From Anaerolineae bacterium (GTDB lineage Bacteria; Chloroflexota; Anaerolineae; Anaerolineales; Villigracilaceae), in the NCBI GenBank assembly GCA_018645405.1, contig JABGOQ010000092.1, positions 1-64,000 of the forward strand: 64,000 nt of DNA. The letters are read 5' to 3'. How positions within the stretch are numbered: position 1 is the first letter of the stretch; each line of letters opens with the position of its first letter. The notes beneath the pieces are model-generated. The model made no database searches. It saw nothing but the letters and a program-made list of their open reading frames with translations, and was not told where the DNA came from. This document shows, one piece after another, positions 9,569-18,165 of the stretch. The translations under genes and the position numbers were made by a program.

Positions 9569-9964
9569 TTAGGAAGATGTTGATTCTAAGCCCAACACCT
9601 TTTGAACGCTCTCTAGGAGGGCTTGAGGGCTAAAAGGTTTGGAGATATAGTCATCCACTTTTGCAATATGGAGACCAAGCACTTTATCAATATTTTGGGC
9701 TTTTGCGGTGACAATAATAACAGGGATATGGCTGGTTTTTTCATCCGCTTTAATTTGCTGGTATACTTCCCAACCGTCTATATCAGGCATCATTAAATCG
9801 AGTAAAATCAAGTCTGGCAGGTTTTTGCGGACTTTTTCTAACCCTTCTCTTCCGCCATCGGCACCTTGCACATTAAAGCCATGTCGATTGAGAATCAGAC
9901 GAATCAAATCAATCATTTCTGGTTCGTCTTCAATGCAAAGAATGTTTTTTATGTTATCGGTCAT
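9569..9964 (-). CDS. Single-domain CheY-like response regulator
   Basis: 131 residues, a stand-alone receiver domain. The acidic pair ED (residues ~11-12), phosphoacceptor Asp in LLDLMMPDIDGW (~55), Thr in VIIVTAK (~86) and Lys in YISKPFSP (~108) are all present. No output domain follows, so it should signal by phosphorylation-dependent protein contact. No histidine kinase is adjacent. Divergent from exonuclease III with a 56-nt gap, and closed by a terminator at 9524-9549. Confidence 0.92.
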   Translation of the reverse strand: MTDNIKNILCIEDEPEMIDLIRLILNRHGFNVQGADGGREGLEKVRKNLPDLILLDLMMPDIDGWEVYQQIKADEKTSHIPVIIVTAKAQNIDKVLGLHIAKVDDYISKPFSPQALLESVQKVLGLESTSS

Positions 9965-10020
9965 AATATCAGTTCCATATATAATGTAGCTAAGTTTACC
10001 ATAGAAGGAAGTAGCAAAAT

Positions 10021-10782
10021 ATGAAAATAATTACTTGGAATGTAAATGGATTAAGAGCTGCTTTGAGAAAGGGCGTGCTCCCATGGATTATAGAAGAATC
10101 TGCTGATGTGATGTGTTTACAGGAAACGCGTGTTCTACCCGAACAACTAACCGAAGAACAGCGAGATATTCCTGGGTACGAAGTGTTTTGGAATCCTGCT
10201 GAGAAAAAAGGCTATAGTGGTACATCTACGTGGACAAAAGAAACACCGCGTGAAGTGCAGTTGGGATTGGGTGATGCGCGTTTTGACGTGGAAGGACGCG
10301 TGATTCGAACGCGTCATCCTGATTTTTATTTGTATAATATTTATTTCCCAAACGGGCAACGTGGACATGAGCGTGTGGATTATAAACTTGAGTTTTATGA
10401 AAACCTGCTGGAGACTTGTAACGCCCTTCACGCAGCGGGTGAGTCTGTCATCATTACGGGCGATTTTAATACCGCGCATAATGAAATTGATTTGAAGAAT
10501 CATAAAACAAATCATAAAACTTCAGGATTTTTGCCAGAAGAGCGGGCGATGATTGATCGTTATATGGAAAATGGTTTTGTAGACCCTTTCAGGCATCTAT
10601 ATCCTGAGAAGGAACAATATTCATGGTGGTCTTTCCGTGGTGGTGCTCGCTCTCGTAATGTGGGCTGGAGAATTGACTATTTCCTGGTTTCTGAAAACTT
10701 ATTACCCCGTGTGAAAGATGTCATTATCCATGATGATGTGCTTGGCTCAGATCATTGCCCGACTGAATTACAAATCGCGTAA
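10021..10782 (+). CDS. xth: Exodeoxyribonuclease III (AP endonuclease, ExoA/Xth type)
   Basis: 253 residues of the endonuclease/exonuclease/phosphatase fold: TWNVNGLRA at the N-terminus, LQETR (metal-binding Glu), ITGDFNTAHNEIDL (catalytic Asp/Asn), WRIDYFLVS and the terminal GSDHCP (catalytic His). In base excision repair it incises DNA at abasic sites and trims 3' blocks. Start ATG follows GAAGGAAG. Length is normal. It is preceded by a divergent regulator and followed by ftsH after a 155-nt gap, so it is probably monocistronic. Confidence 0.95.
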   Translation: MKIITWNVNGLRAALRKGVLPWIIEESADVMCLQETRVLPEQLTEEQRDIPGYEVFWNPAEKKGYSGTSTWTKETPREVQLGLGDARFDVEGRVIRTRHPDFYLYNIYFPNGQRGHERVDYKLEFYENLLETCNALHAAGESVIITGDFNTAHNEIDLKNHKTNHKTSGFLPEERAMIDRYMENGFVDPFRHLYPEKEQYSWWSFRGGARSRNVGWRIDYFLVSENLLPRVKDVIIHDDVLGSDHCPTELQIA

Positions 10783-10937
10783 TTTTTTCTGTCTTTAGGG
10801 CATCTAAATTGCGCAACTAGAACGCTTTTTGATAAACCAATTCCCTGATTACTTTTCTTAGAAAAGTATATGAATTTTTATAAAGAGATTTTTTAAAGGT
10901 AGAGATTGGTATAATTCCCTTCGTATAGGAGGATTCT

Positions 10938-12806
10938 GTGGAATCTAAACGAAATCAATCATATCTGGTTTACACCTTGCTTTTCATTGCAATTATTGCA
11001 ATGGTCTATAGAAGTGTGAGCCAAGATGCAAGTGTAAGTGAACCGCTTACCATTAGCGAAGTCGCTAGCGACGTAGAAGCGCATAAAGTCAATCGTATTT
11101 TTGTTGAGGCTGACGATAAACTCGTCGTCATCTATGGAACTGGCGAAGATGAAATCGAACGCATTGCTTATAAAGAGCCCTCTGGTGCTTTTGTTGAGCA
11201 ATTACTTAATTTTGGCGTTTCCGCTGAAGCTTTATCTTCTCAGAATATTAAAATTGAAGCGCGTCCGGTTAGTGCGTGGTCGAAGATTATTGCCAATATA
11301 TTTATCATTTTGCCTGTCATTATTATGATAGGTATTTTTTGGTTTATCTTCAGACAGGCACAAGGTAGCAATAATCAGGCAATGTCTTTTGGGAAATCTC
11401 GCGCGCGTATGTTTACGGGCGAGAATCCTACAGTCACCTTTGAAGATGTCGCTGGTGCAGATGAGTCAAAAGAAGAGCTGGGAGAAATTGTCGAGTTTTT
11501 GCAAGAGCCAGAAAAATTCATTCAGCTTGGCGCGCGTATCCCCAAGGGCGTTCTCTTGGTTGGCGCACCTGGGACAGGTAAAACCCTCCTCGCAAAGGCA
11601 GTTTCAGGCGAAGCGGGAGTTCCCTTCTTTTCTATTTCTGGTTCTGAATTTGTTGAAATGTTTGTTGGCGTTGGTGCAAGTCGTGTTCGCGACCTTTTCG
11701 ATCAGGCAAAGAAACACGCACCCTGCATCATTTTTGTGGATGAAATTGATGCGGTCGGTCGTCAGCGTGGAGCAGGATTGGGCGGTTCGCATGATGAGCG
11801 CGAGCAAACGCTCAATCAGATGCTTGTTGAAATGGATGGTTTCGACACTGAGACCAACGTGATCATGATCGCTGCAACCAACCGACCGGACATCCTTGAT
11901 CCTGCCTTGCTACGCCCTGGACGCTTTGATCGCCGCGTGATGATGGATCGCCCCGATATGAAAGGGCGCGAAGCCATTCTTGCTGTGCACGTCAAAGGTA
12001 AACCCCTTGACCCCGATGTAGATTTAAGCTCCCTCGCCCGCGGCACTCCTGGGTTTGTAGGTGCAGACCTTGAAAACTTGATTAACGAAGGCGCACTTTT
12101 AGCTGCTCGACGTGGCAAAAAGTCGATCACTCAAGCAGAGTTGGAAGAGGCAATTGAACGCGTTGTAATGGGACCTGAACGTAAATCACGTCTGATTTCT
12201 GAAGAAGAAAAACGCATCATTGCCTATCACGAAGCCGGGCATGCTGTAGTTGGTAATGCGATTGCCGAAGCAGATCCTGTCCAAAAAGTGACCATTATTG
12301 GGCGTGGACAAGCCGGTGGCGTGACATGGTTCCGACCAGACGAAGACCGTATGTTGCAATCACGTAAAAAGATGATGGCAACCCTGGCTTATGCTCTCGG
12401 TGGACGTGTTGCCGAAGAAGAAGTTTTTGATGATATTACTTCTGGTGCATCCAGCGATATTTCGCAAGTTACGCAAATAGCGCGTAGCATGGTCACGCAA
12501 CTTGGTATGAGCGATGAACTTGGTTTGATGACTTACGGCAAGAAAGAAGAGTTGGTCTTCTTGGGACGCGAAATTTCAGAGCAGCGTGATTATTCTGAAG
12601 CAATTGCCATCAAAATTGATGCTGAAGTCCGTAAACTTGTGGATACAGCCTATAAAACTGCAAAGAAAATCTTGAAGAAATACCGCAAAGAATTAGATGC
12701 CGTTGCAGAAGCCTTGATAGAAAATGAAAATATCAGCCGCGAAGAATTTGAAGAGATCTTCCCTCCACCCTACGATAAGAAAAGCGGTACCCCGCAAATA
12801 GCCTAA
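10938..12806 (+). CDS. ftsH: ATP-dependent zinc metalloprotease FtsH
   Basis: 622 residues with standard FtsH order: TM1 (~7-25), a small extracytoplasmic domain, TM2 (~115-137), AAA+ ATPase with Walker A GAPGTGKT (~209), Walker B FVDEIDA, the SRH region RPGRFDRR, and the M41 protease motif HEAGH with His at about residue 431. FtsH degrades misfolded or regulatory membrane and cytosolic proteins. The start is a GTG at 10938 behind a strong AGGAGG. A TATAAT at 10910-10915 suggests transcription starts close to 10922, with a weak -35. A strong terminator at 12839-12873 ends the unit. Confidence 0.97.
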   Translation: MESKRNQSYLVYTLLFIAIIAMVYRSVSQDASVSEPLTISEVASDVEAHKVNRIFVEADDKLVVIYGTGEDEIERIAYKEPSGAFVEQLLNFGVSAEALSSQNIKIEARPVSAWSKIIANIFIILPVIIMIGIFWFIFRQAQGSNNQAMSFGKSRARMFTGENPTVTFEDVAGADESKEELGEIVEFLQEPEKFIQLGARIPKGVLLVGAPGTGKTLLAKAVSGEAGVPFFSISGSEFVEMFVGVGASRVRDLFDQAKKHAPCIIFVDEIDAVGRQRGAGLGGSHDEREQTLNQMLVEMDGFDTETNVIMIAATNRPDILDPALLRPGRFDRRVMMDRPDMKGREAILAVHVKGKPLDPDVDLSSLARGTPGFVGADLENLINEGALLAARRGKKSITQAELEEAIERVVMGPERKSRLISEEEKRIIAYHEAGHAVVGNAIAEADPVQKVTIIGRGQAGGVTWFRPDEDRMLQSRKKMMATLAYALGGRVAEEEVFDDITSGASSDISQVTQIARSMVTQLGMSDELGLMTYGKKEELVFLGREISEQRDYSEAIAIKIDAEVRKLVDTAYKTAKKILKKYRKELDAVAEALIENENISREEFEEIFPPPYDKKSGTPQIA

Positions 12807-12838
12807 AGGCTCAGTAATTGGTACTTAGTCGATTAAAT

Positions 12839-12873
12839 AAAAAGGAGGCTTTCATCTCGAAAGCCTCCTTTTT
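12839..12873. terminator. Bidirectional terminator between ftsH and the acyl-CoA ligase gene
   Basis: A perfect 15-bp stem (AAAAAGGAGGCTTTC and its complement) closes a 5-nt loop, with A and T tracts on either side, between convergent genes. Confidence 0.92.
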
Positions 12874-12915
12874 GATTCTACTGAACACTGATTTTCTGAT
12901 TACTGTTTTACTGAT

Positions 12916-14613
12916 CTAATCTTCACTTGCTTTATGCTGTCTTACCAATTCACGTCTCAAAATCTTGCCGACAGTTGTTTTCGGCAACTCATCACGGAAT
13001 TCAACATGTGAAGGAACTTTATATTTCGCCAATTTCTCTTTGGCAAAATCCCTGATCTCATCCACTGTCAGTGTTTCGCCTTCTTTGACAACAACCCAAG
13101 CCTTAACGGTTTCGCCACGATAAGGATCAGGGATGCCGGCTACGCCAACTTCCAAGACTTTAGGATGATCCGAAATCGCCTCTTCTACTTCACGAGGCCA
13201 AACCTGGAAGCCACCGGGTTTGATCAACTCTTTCTTGCGGTCAACGATGTAGAAATAACCATCTTCATCTATGCGAGCGATGTCACCAGTATAGAGCCAG
13301 GTCTCGCCATTCCATTCACGCAAAGAGTTGGCTGTCTCAGTGGGCATATTATGATAACCATGCATCACTTGGGGACCTTTGACAATAATTTCGCCAATTT
13401 CGCCCATTGCCATTTCTGTTTCTCCATCATCAAGATCGATAATTCTGCAATCTACGTCAGGGAGTGGCATACCAATCGAGCCAGTTTTATTCACGCCGCC
13501 CATCGGGTTGCAATGAGTTGCGGTTGGGGCTTCAGAGAGACCATAACCTTCAAAAACTTTTCCACCAGTCAAATCTTCAAATTTATCTTTTGTTTCTCGC
13601 ATCAATGCAGCAGAGCCAGAGATACAAGCCTTGATCGAAGATAAATCATATTTTCCTGAGAGAACATCTGGGTGATTGTTAATTGCATTATAGAGTGTTG
13701 GCACAGCGGGGAAAATCGAAGCGCGATATTTGCTGATATTATCCAAAACATCCTTCAAATCGCGTGGATTCGGCACCATTACAAGTGTAGAGCCAGTTGA
13801 TAAGCCAAAATTCATCCCGGCAACCATGCCATAAACATGGAAAAGCGGGATAGCCATTAGGACAACTTCGCCATCTGGATTTAAATTCGTCATCCAATTT
13901 GAAATTTGCAAAGAGTTGGCAACGATATTACGGTGTAATGCAACAGCGGCTTTCGGCACACCCGTTGTCCCACCGCTATATTGGAAAAGACAAGAATCAT
14001 CGGGACCAATATCCAATTTGGGGCGGTCAGAAGGCTGATATTTGGCAAGCAAATCTTTCATCCAAAGATCGCTTTCGGGCAATCCACCTTCAATGCGGTG
14101 TCCACCTTTTTTCTCAACTGCCAACGTAAACAGAACGCGTGTTAGTGCGGGGAGCGTCTCTTTCAGATTGGTCACAATCACAGTTTTTATCTTTGTATCG
14201 GGCTGCGCTTCCTTTACTGTCTTATAAAAATTACTCATTGCTAGCATTACTTCGATGCCAGCATCATTTGCCTGGTGTGCAATCTCAGTGGCAGTATAAA
14301 GCGGGTTTGAAGCCACCACAACGCCACCTGCTTTGAGCACAGCATAATATGCCATTACAAATTGGGGCGTATTGGGCATAAAAATACCCACGCGGTCACC
14401 TTTTTTCACGCCCAGATCGGCTAAGGCACCCGCAAGGGTATCTGAAAGATCATTCATTTCCTGATAGGAAATTGTCGCACCTTTGAAAATCGTACAGGCT
14501 TTATCGGGATGTTTTGCCGCACCCTCCTCCAAAAAATGGAATAAAGGTTTTTGCGGGTAATCAATATGCTTTGGCACACCCTCATCGTAATTCTTGATCC
14601 ACAGTTGTTCCAT
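12916..14613 (-). CDS. fadD: Long-chain fatty-acid--CoA ligase (AMP-forming)
   Basis: 565 residues of the ANL superfamily. The AMP-binding P-loop is YSGGTTGVPKAA, followed by GYGLSEAPTATHCN, LYTGDIARIDEDGYFYIVDRKKELIKPGG and the C-terminal catalytic Lys in TTVGKILRRELV. It activates a fatty acid to acyl-adenylate and then acyl-CoA. Chain-length preference cannot be read from sequence, and the symbol is by family similarity. The ATG follows an AAGGAGGAG. It stands alone: convergent with ftsH and 65 nt downstream of miaA, which reads in the same direction. Confidence 0.88.
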   Translation of the reverse strand: MEQLWIKNYDEGVPKHIDYPQKPLFHFLEEGAAKHPDKACTIFKGATISYQEMNDLSDTLAGALADLGVKKGDRVGIFMPNTPQFVMAYYAVLKAGGVVVASNPLYTATEIAHQANDAGIEVMLAMSNFYKTVKEAQPDTKIKTVIVTNLKETLPALTRVLFTLAVEKKGGHRIEGGLPESDLWMKDLLAKYQPSDRPKLDIGPDDSCLFQYSGGTTGVPKAAVALHRNIVANSLQISNWMTNLNPDGEVVLMAIPLFHVYGMVAGMNFGLSTGSTLVMVPNPRDLKDVLDNISKYRASIFPAVPTLYNAINNHPDVLSGKYDLSSIKACISGSAALMRETKDKFEDLTGGKVFEGYGLSEAPTATHCNPMGGVNKTGSIGMPLPDVDCRIIDLDDGETEMAMGEIGEIIVKGPQVMHGYHNMPTETANSLREWNGETWLYTGDIARIDEDGYFYIVDRKKELIKPGGFQVWPREVEEAISDHPKVLEVGVAGIPDPYRGETVKAWVVVKEGETLTVDEIRDFAKEKLAKYKVPSHVEFRDELPKTTVGKILRRELVRQHKASED

Positions 14614-14678
14614 CTGAAAACTCCTCCTTCTAAGGCGAATTAATTAGGGAAATAGTCATACTATTATACTGGATAAAT

Positions 14679-15635
14679 TTAGCCCAACCAGCTAGAAATT
14701 TCTTTTTCTACTTGGATAAAAATATTCGCTTCGCGCGCGTCAAACCACTTGATGCGCCTGTCATCATCTTTGAACCAATTGGCCTGCTTCCGTACGAATT
14801 TTCGCGTGACCCGTTTCATCAACATTTTTGCCTCATCGAGAGACATCTCCCCATTTAAAACCGCCACACATTCCTTATATCCCAAAGCAGACATACTTGG
14901 CAAATCAGGCGCATACCCCGCATCAAGCAGATTCTGCACTTCATCTAATAGCCCTGCCTCAAACATCTTCTCAATGCGTAAATCTACGCGTTCATATAAC
15001 TCTGGGCGTGGACGATTAAGTCCAATCGTCAACAAATTATAGATAGACTCGCCACGCTTCTTTCTCTGGTTAGAGAATTTCTTTCCCATTGTCAAAATCA
15101 CTTCCAAAGCACGGATAACGCGCCGCACATTCCGATAATCAATCTTTTCAGCGGCAACAGAGTCAAGCAGAGCAAGTTTAGCGTGTAGCCACTCTTTGCC
15201 TCTTTCTTCTTCTAATTTTTCTAAAACATTTCTCAAACCCGAATCTGGTTTCACAACGGGCGGACTCCACCCCTCGGTGACCGCTTGAAAATATTGCCCT
15301 GTCCCGCCAACGAGAAAAGGTAATTTTCCGCGAGCAGAAATATCACTAATAATCCTTTCCGCCTCTCGTTGAAACTTGACCAGCGACCAAACTTCATCAG
15401 GGGCTGCTACATCTATTAGATGATGAGGCACTCGCGCCATCTCCTCAGCAGAGGGCTTCGCCGTACCTATATTCATCCCGCGATAAAATAGCCGCGAATC
15501 AGATGAGATAATCTCACCGTTAAATCGCTCAGCAAGCTGCAAAGACAACTCTGTCTTCCCGACCGCAGTAGGGCCGATTATGGCGATGAGGGGGAGTTTC
15601 AACTTATCAACTTTCAACTTTAAACCTTCCAACAT
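14679..15635 (-). CDS. miaA: tRNA dimethylallyltransferase MiaA
   Basis: 318 residues. P-loop IGPTAVGKTELS is at residues ~20-31, with DSRLFYRGMNIGTAKP, GGTGQYFQAVTEGW, and the C-terminal GYKECVAVL and RQANWFK motifs all present. MiaA isopentenylates A37 of tRNAs reading U-starting codons. MtaB, encoded later in this window, acts on t6A37 and is not the direct partner. The first ~13 residues (Leu/Lys-rich) are encoded by a dispersed repeat (TTGAAAGTTGAA type), and there is no ribosome site, so the native start is uncertain. The gene follows yraN by 12 nt and is probably co-transcribed with it. Confidence 0.95.
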   Translation of the reverse strand: MLEGLKLKVDKLKLPLIAIIGPTAVGKTELSLQLAERFNGEIISSDSRLFYRGMNIGTAKPSAEEMARVPHHLIDVAAPDEVWSLVKFQREAERIISDISARGKLPFLVGGTGQYFQAVTEGWSPPVVKPDSGLRNVLEKLEEERGKEWLHAKLALLDSVAAEKIDYRNVRRVIRALEVILTMGKKFSNQRKKRGESIYNLLTIGLNRPRPELYERVDLRIEKMFEAGLLDEVQNLLDAGYAPDLPSMSALGYKECVAVLNGEMSLDEAKMLMKRVTRKFVRKQANWFKDDDRRIKWFDAREANIFIQVEKEISSWLG

Positions 15636-15647
15636 TGAACTAGCAAC

Positions 15648-16004
15648 TCAAATAATATCTTCAAAATGTGTAATTCTAGGCTCTTCACTATTTGGCTTCC
15701 CCTCCACCGAAACTGCATCAATCTGCCAGTGGATAATTTCATGTTCTTCGGCATAATGCTCTGCCGAATTAAACATATTTAATTGTTTTTGGCGTGTAAT
15801 GGCCATTTCAGGGGGACCATAAAATGATGATGTTCGTGTTTTTACTTCAACGAAAATTATTACCTCGTGATATTGTAGAATAATATCAATCTCCCCATGA
15901 GGGGTGCGGACGTTAGCGTCTATAAATTTATAGCCTTTTTTTTGCAAATATACCGAAGCAATTTCCTCGCCCCAGCGTCCAATTTTTTGATTATGATTTA
16001 CCAT
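15648..16004 (-). CDS. YraN family protein (UPF0102)
   Basis: 118 residues with the restriction-endonuclease-like pattern of UPF0102: GRWGEEIASVYLQKKGYK, then TPHGEIDIILQY and IIFVEVKTR. The Asp, Glu-x-Lys arrangement is that of a PD-(D/E)xK nuclease core. Biological role is not settled for the family. ATG at 16004 follows AGGA. It is the first gene of a two-gene unit with miaA and is divergent from the sulfur-carrier gene. Confidence 0.88.
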   Translation of the reverse strand: MVNHNQKIGRWGEEIASVYLQKKGYKFIDANVRTPHGEIDIILQYHEVIIFVEVKTRTSSFYGPPEMAITRQKQLNMFNSAEHYAEEHEIIHWQIDAVSVEGKPNSEEPRITHFEDII

Positions 16005-16021
16005 GCTTAAATCCTACCATA

Positions 16022-16076
16022 AGATACCGAGTATTTTTCGCGAAGCATCCCCTTAGGGGCAAAACACTCGGTATCT
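16022..16076. repeat. Long inverted repeat between divergent yraN and the sulfur-carrier gene
   Basis: AGATACCGAGT (16022-16032) and its perfect complement (16066-16076) flank a 33-nt centre that itself contains CCCC/GGGG. It lies exactly between two divergent starts, so it could be a shared operator or a member of the dispersed palindrome set. Confidence 0.6.
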
Positions 16077-16103
16077 GCTTGGCTAAGTGGTAAAATCACC
16101 GCT

Positions 16104-16304
16104 ATGAAAAAAACAAGTACAATTATCCTTCGCGATAAAAAATACGAAGTCAAAGCAGGCTCTACTCTTCGGGTTGCACTTAGGCGTTTAGAAATTCTCC
16201 CTGAATCTGTTATTTGTGTAAGGGATGGAGAGCTTATCACTGAAGATAATATCCTCCAAGAAGGCGAAACTATCAAACTCGTTTCAGTCATCTCCGGCGG
16301 ATAA
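16104..16304 (+). CDS. Ubiquitin-like sulfur carrier protein (MoaD/ThiS/TtuB type)
   Basis: 66 residues with a beta-grasp pattern (TIILRDKKYEVKAGSTLRVAL, then ITEDNILQEGETIKLVSVISGG) and the diagnostic C-terminal Gly-Gly. Such carriers are adenylated and thiocarboxylated at the terminal glycine and donate sulfur. The next gene is a TtuA/Ncs6-type tRNA thiolase, so a TtuB-like role in tRNA 2-thiolation is the best inference. No ThiG or MoaE lies nearby. There is no Shine-Dalgarno; TAAAAT sits 7 nt before the ATG, suggesting a leaderless transcript. Confidence 0.85.
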   Translation: MKKTSTIILRDKKYEVKAGSTLRVALRRLEILPESVICVRDGELITEDNILQEGETIKLVSVISGG

Positions 16305-16312
16305 TCAGCGAC

Positions 16313-16354
16313 CATCCGACCAAAAGACTACCAGACCACGAGACCAAAAGACCA
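16313..16354 (+). repeat. GACCA/AGACCA short tandem-like repeat
   Basis: The spacer between the sulfur carrier and the thiolase gene is a run of imperfect GACCAnnAGACC units ending just before the ATG at 16357. It replaces any recognisable ribosome site. Confidence 0.6.
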
Positions 16355-16356
16355 AT

Positions 16357-17283
16357 ATGAAATGTAAAAAATGCGGCGGTAAAGCCGTTATCAATATGCG
16401 TCAGCATAATATGGGACTTTGCAAAGATGATTTTTTGCAATGGCTCCCTGAACAAACGCAGAAACATATCGAAAAGCAAAAGATGTTCACCTTCGACGAG
16501 AAGATTTTAGTTGCTGTTTCTGGCGGTAAAGATTCTCTTGCCCTTTGGGATATGCTCAATATTCTTGGTTATCAAGCGGATGGATTATATATTGCGCTCG
16601 GCATTGATGAGGGGATTAGCTACTCATCTGAATCTCAACGATTGACAGAAGAATTCGCAAGCGCACGTGACTTGAACTTGCATGTCGTGAATATGACATC
16701 CGATTACGGGATAGATCTCCCCACCCTCGCCAAAGAAACCAAGCGTGGACGCGATAAGCCCTGCTCTTCTTGTGGTCTCGTTAAACGCCATGAGATGAAT
16801 CGCATTGCCCGTGATTTTGGCTACGATGTTCTCGCCACTGGGCACAATCTCGACGACGAAGCCGCGACTCTTTTCTCGAATACTCTTCAGTGGAATGGTG
16901 ATTATCTAATTCGCCAACATCCTGTTTTGGCTGAGAGAGATGGTTTAGCGCGCAAAGTAAAGCCATTATTCCGTTTTTATGAACGTGAGATGGCGGCGTA
17001 TACCCTTTTGCGAGGCATCGAATATATTTATGAGGAATGTCCTTTTGCAGAAGGATCAACATCGACGCAATATAAAGAGTTGCTCAATCAGTTAGAGCAT
17101 GAGCATCCTGGGGCAAAGATACATTTTTTTACCAAATTTCTCTCCGCTAAAAAGAAGGGACTTTTCGCCGAGCCAACCACTGAGATTGTGCCAGAATTAC
17201 ATATTTGCCCTAGTTGTGGGCAACCGACATCTGCGCTTAAACTCTGTACGTTTTGCCGAATGATGGAGAAGTCGAGTAGTTAG
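16357..17283 (+). CDS. TtuA/Ncs6-type tRNA 2-thiolation ATPase
   Basis: 308 residues from the ATG at 16357. An upstream in-frame start at 16225 lies inside the previous gene and repeat and is rejected. N-terminal zinc finger CKKC...GLC (~2-22), PP-loop AVSGGKDSLALWD (~49-61), the catalytic and cluster-binding cysteines in KPCSSCGLVKRH and EECPFAEGST, and a C-terminal zinc finger CPSCGQP...LCTFCRM match the TtuA/Ncs6 group rather than TtcA without fingers. The family adenylates the target uridine and inserts sulfur, in Thermus at T54 of tRNA. The adjacent Gly-Gly carrier supports a TtuB-TtuA system. A terminator follows directly. Confidence 0.88.
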   Translation: MKCKKCGGKAVINMRQHNMGLCKDDFLQWLPEQTQKHIEKQKMFTFDEKILVAVSGGKDSLALWDMLNILGYQADGLYIALGIDEGISYSSESQRLTEEFASARDLNLHVVNMTSDYGIDLPTLAKETKRGRDKPCSSCGLVKRHEMNRIARDFGYDVLATGHNLDDEAATLFSNTLQWNGDYLIRQHPVLAERDGLARKVKPLFRFYEREMAAYTLLRGIEYIYEECPFAEGSTSTQYKELLNQLEHEHPGAKIHFFTKFLSAKKKGLFAEPTTEIVPELHICPSCGQPTSALKLCTFCRMMEKSSS

Positions 17284-17296
17284 TTATTAGAAATGC

Positions 17297-17333
17297 AAAA
17301 AAGCATCTAAGAGATTTTAGATGCTTTTTTTTT
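17297..17333 (+). terminator. Intrinsic terminator after the tRNA thiolase gene
   Basis: A 14-bp perfect stem (AAAAAAGCATCTAA and complement), 6-nt loop, then a T9 tract. Confidence 0.9.
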
Positions 17334-17334
17334 A

Positions 17335-17362
17335 TTGACTTTGCCGCAGAAATTACTATACT
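17335..17362 (+). promoter_or_regulatory. Sigma-70-type promoter for the PilZ gene
   Basis: TTGACT (17335-17340) and TATACT (17357-17362) with a 16-bp spacer lie 32 nt before the ATG, directly after the preceding terminator. Confidence 0.65.
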
Positions 17363-17393
17363 AGAATAATAGTCAAATTTTAGGAGGCATTAA

Positions 17394-17975
17394 ATGAACT
17401 CAACACTGATTGCTCAATTTGTTCCCCTTTTTCAAACACTTTGTTGGATATTGTTAATTGTTATTTTGATTTTTTCTGTACGCAAACAACTGATGATGTT
17501 GCTCGAAAAAATCTGTAGTGCAGATGAGGTAGAAATGTCATTGGGGGCGTTAACTGTTCAGGCAAAAACGATGCGTGAACTCCATCGCTCCATTGGAACG
17601 GGGTTTCCTGACCAGAAAATTAACAAAGAAGAAATTGAGGGGTTAATTGATATTAAGTTAAAGGGGATCCAATCTGCAATGGAGCAGACGATATCTAAGG
17701 GCGATGGGCGTTACGATAATCGCTTTCATGTGAATGATGAGATTCGTATCTCCTGCTCAGATGGCAAGACAATTCACGGTACAACCATTGATGTTAGCGA
17801 GGCGGGGATTGGTTTTAAGAGTGATGAAAGATTGCGTTTTGGGGAAGTTATAACGATATTACCAAATGACCCGCAATCGAAAAATGACGATCTCATTCGG
17901 GATGCGGTTAAGATAGTCAGGATTGAAGAAGCAAAAGGTAGCTATTATTATGGAGCAACAGTAGCAAATTATTAG
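17394..17975 (+). CDS. Membrane-anchored PilZ-domain protein
   Basis: 193 residues. One transmembrane helix (~10-30) is followed by a short helical linker and a PilZ domain (~100-193). The c-di-GMP signature is present as RYDNR (~104-108) and, about 30 residues on, DVSEAGIGF. PilZ proteins bind cyclic di-GMP and alter partners such as motility or polysaccharide machinery. No diguanylate cyclase is nearby. Good ribosome site TAGGAGG before the ATG, and its own promoter. The 3' side holds a dispersed repeat and then the glnA terminator. Confidence 0.85.
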   Translation: MNSTLIAQFVPLFQTLCWILLIVILIFSVRKQLMMLLEKICSADEVEMSLGALTVQAKTMRELHRSIGTGFPDQKINKEEIEGLIDIKLKGIQSAMEQTISKGDGRYDNRFHVNDEIRISCSDGKTIHGTTIDVSEAGIGFKSDERLRFGEVITILPNDPQSKNDDLIRDAVKIVRIEEAKGSYYYGATVANY

Positions 17976-17999
17976 CGAATTATTCTCTTAGCTTCCATG

Positions 18000-18091
18000 A
18001 GTGTATAGTGTAATCACCAAGCTTCTCGCCGAGAAGATGCTATTTTGTGGCAACCAAGCCTAAATCACGTTCGCAACGTGGCACTACATCC
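18000..18091. repeat. Dispersed repeat, family D copy 2
   Basis: Shares CAAGCCTAAATCACGT and a GCACTnCATCC end with copies at about 48400-48505 and, more diverged, 55704-55777. The outer ends are weakly complementary, as in REP/MITE-like elements. Confidence 0.55.
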
Positions 18092-18092
18092 G

Positions 18093-18136
18093 AAAAATAA
18101 AGCCTTCAAAGATTCTAAAAATCTTTGAAGGCTTTA
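18093..18136 (-). terminator. Terminator after glnA
   Basis: A 16-bp perfect stem (TAAAGCCTTCAAAGAT and complement) with a 7-nt loop. On the minus strand it is followed by TTTTT. It also closes the convergent PilZ unit. Confidence 0.85.
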
Positions 18137-18165
18137 TGCTAAAAACTAAATACTGAATACTAGCC

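Noticed and set aside
16225-16356. N-terminal extension of the tRNA thiolase
   Set aside because: It would overlap the sulfur-carrier gene and encode the short-repeat tract; the zinc finger begins right after the ATG at 16357.
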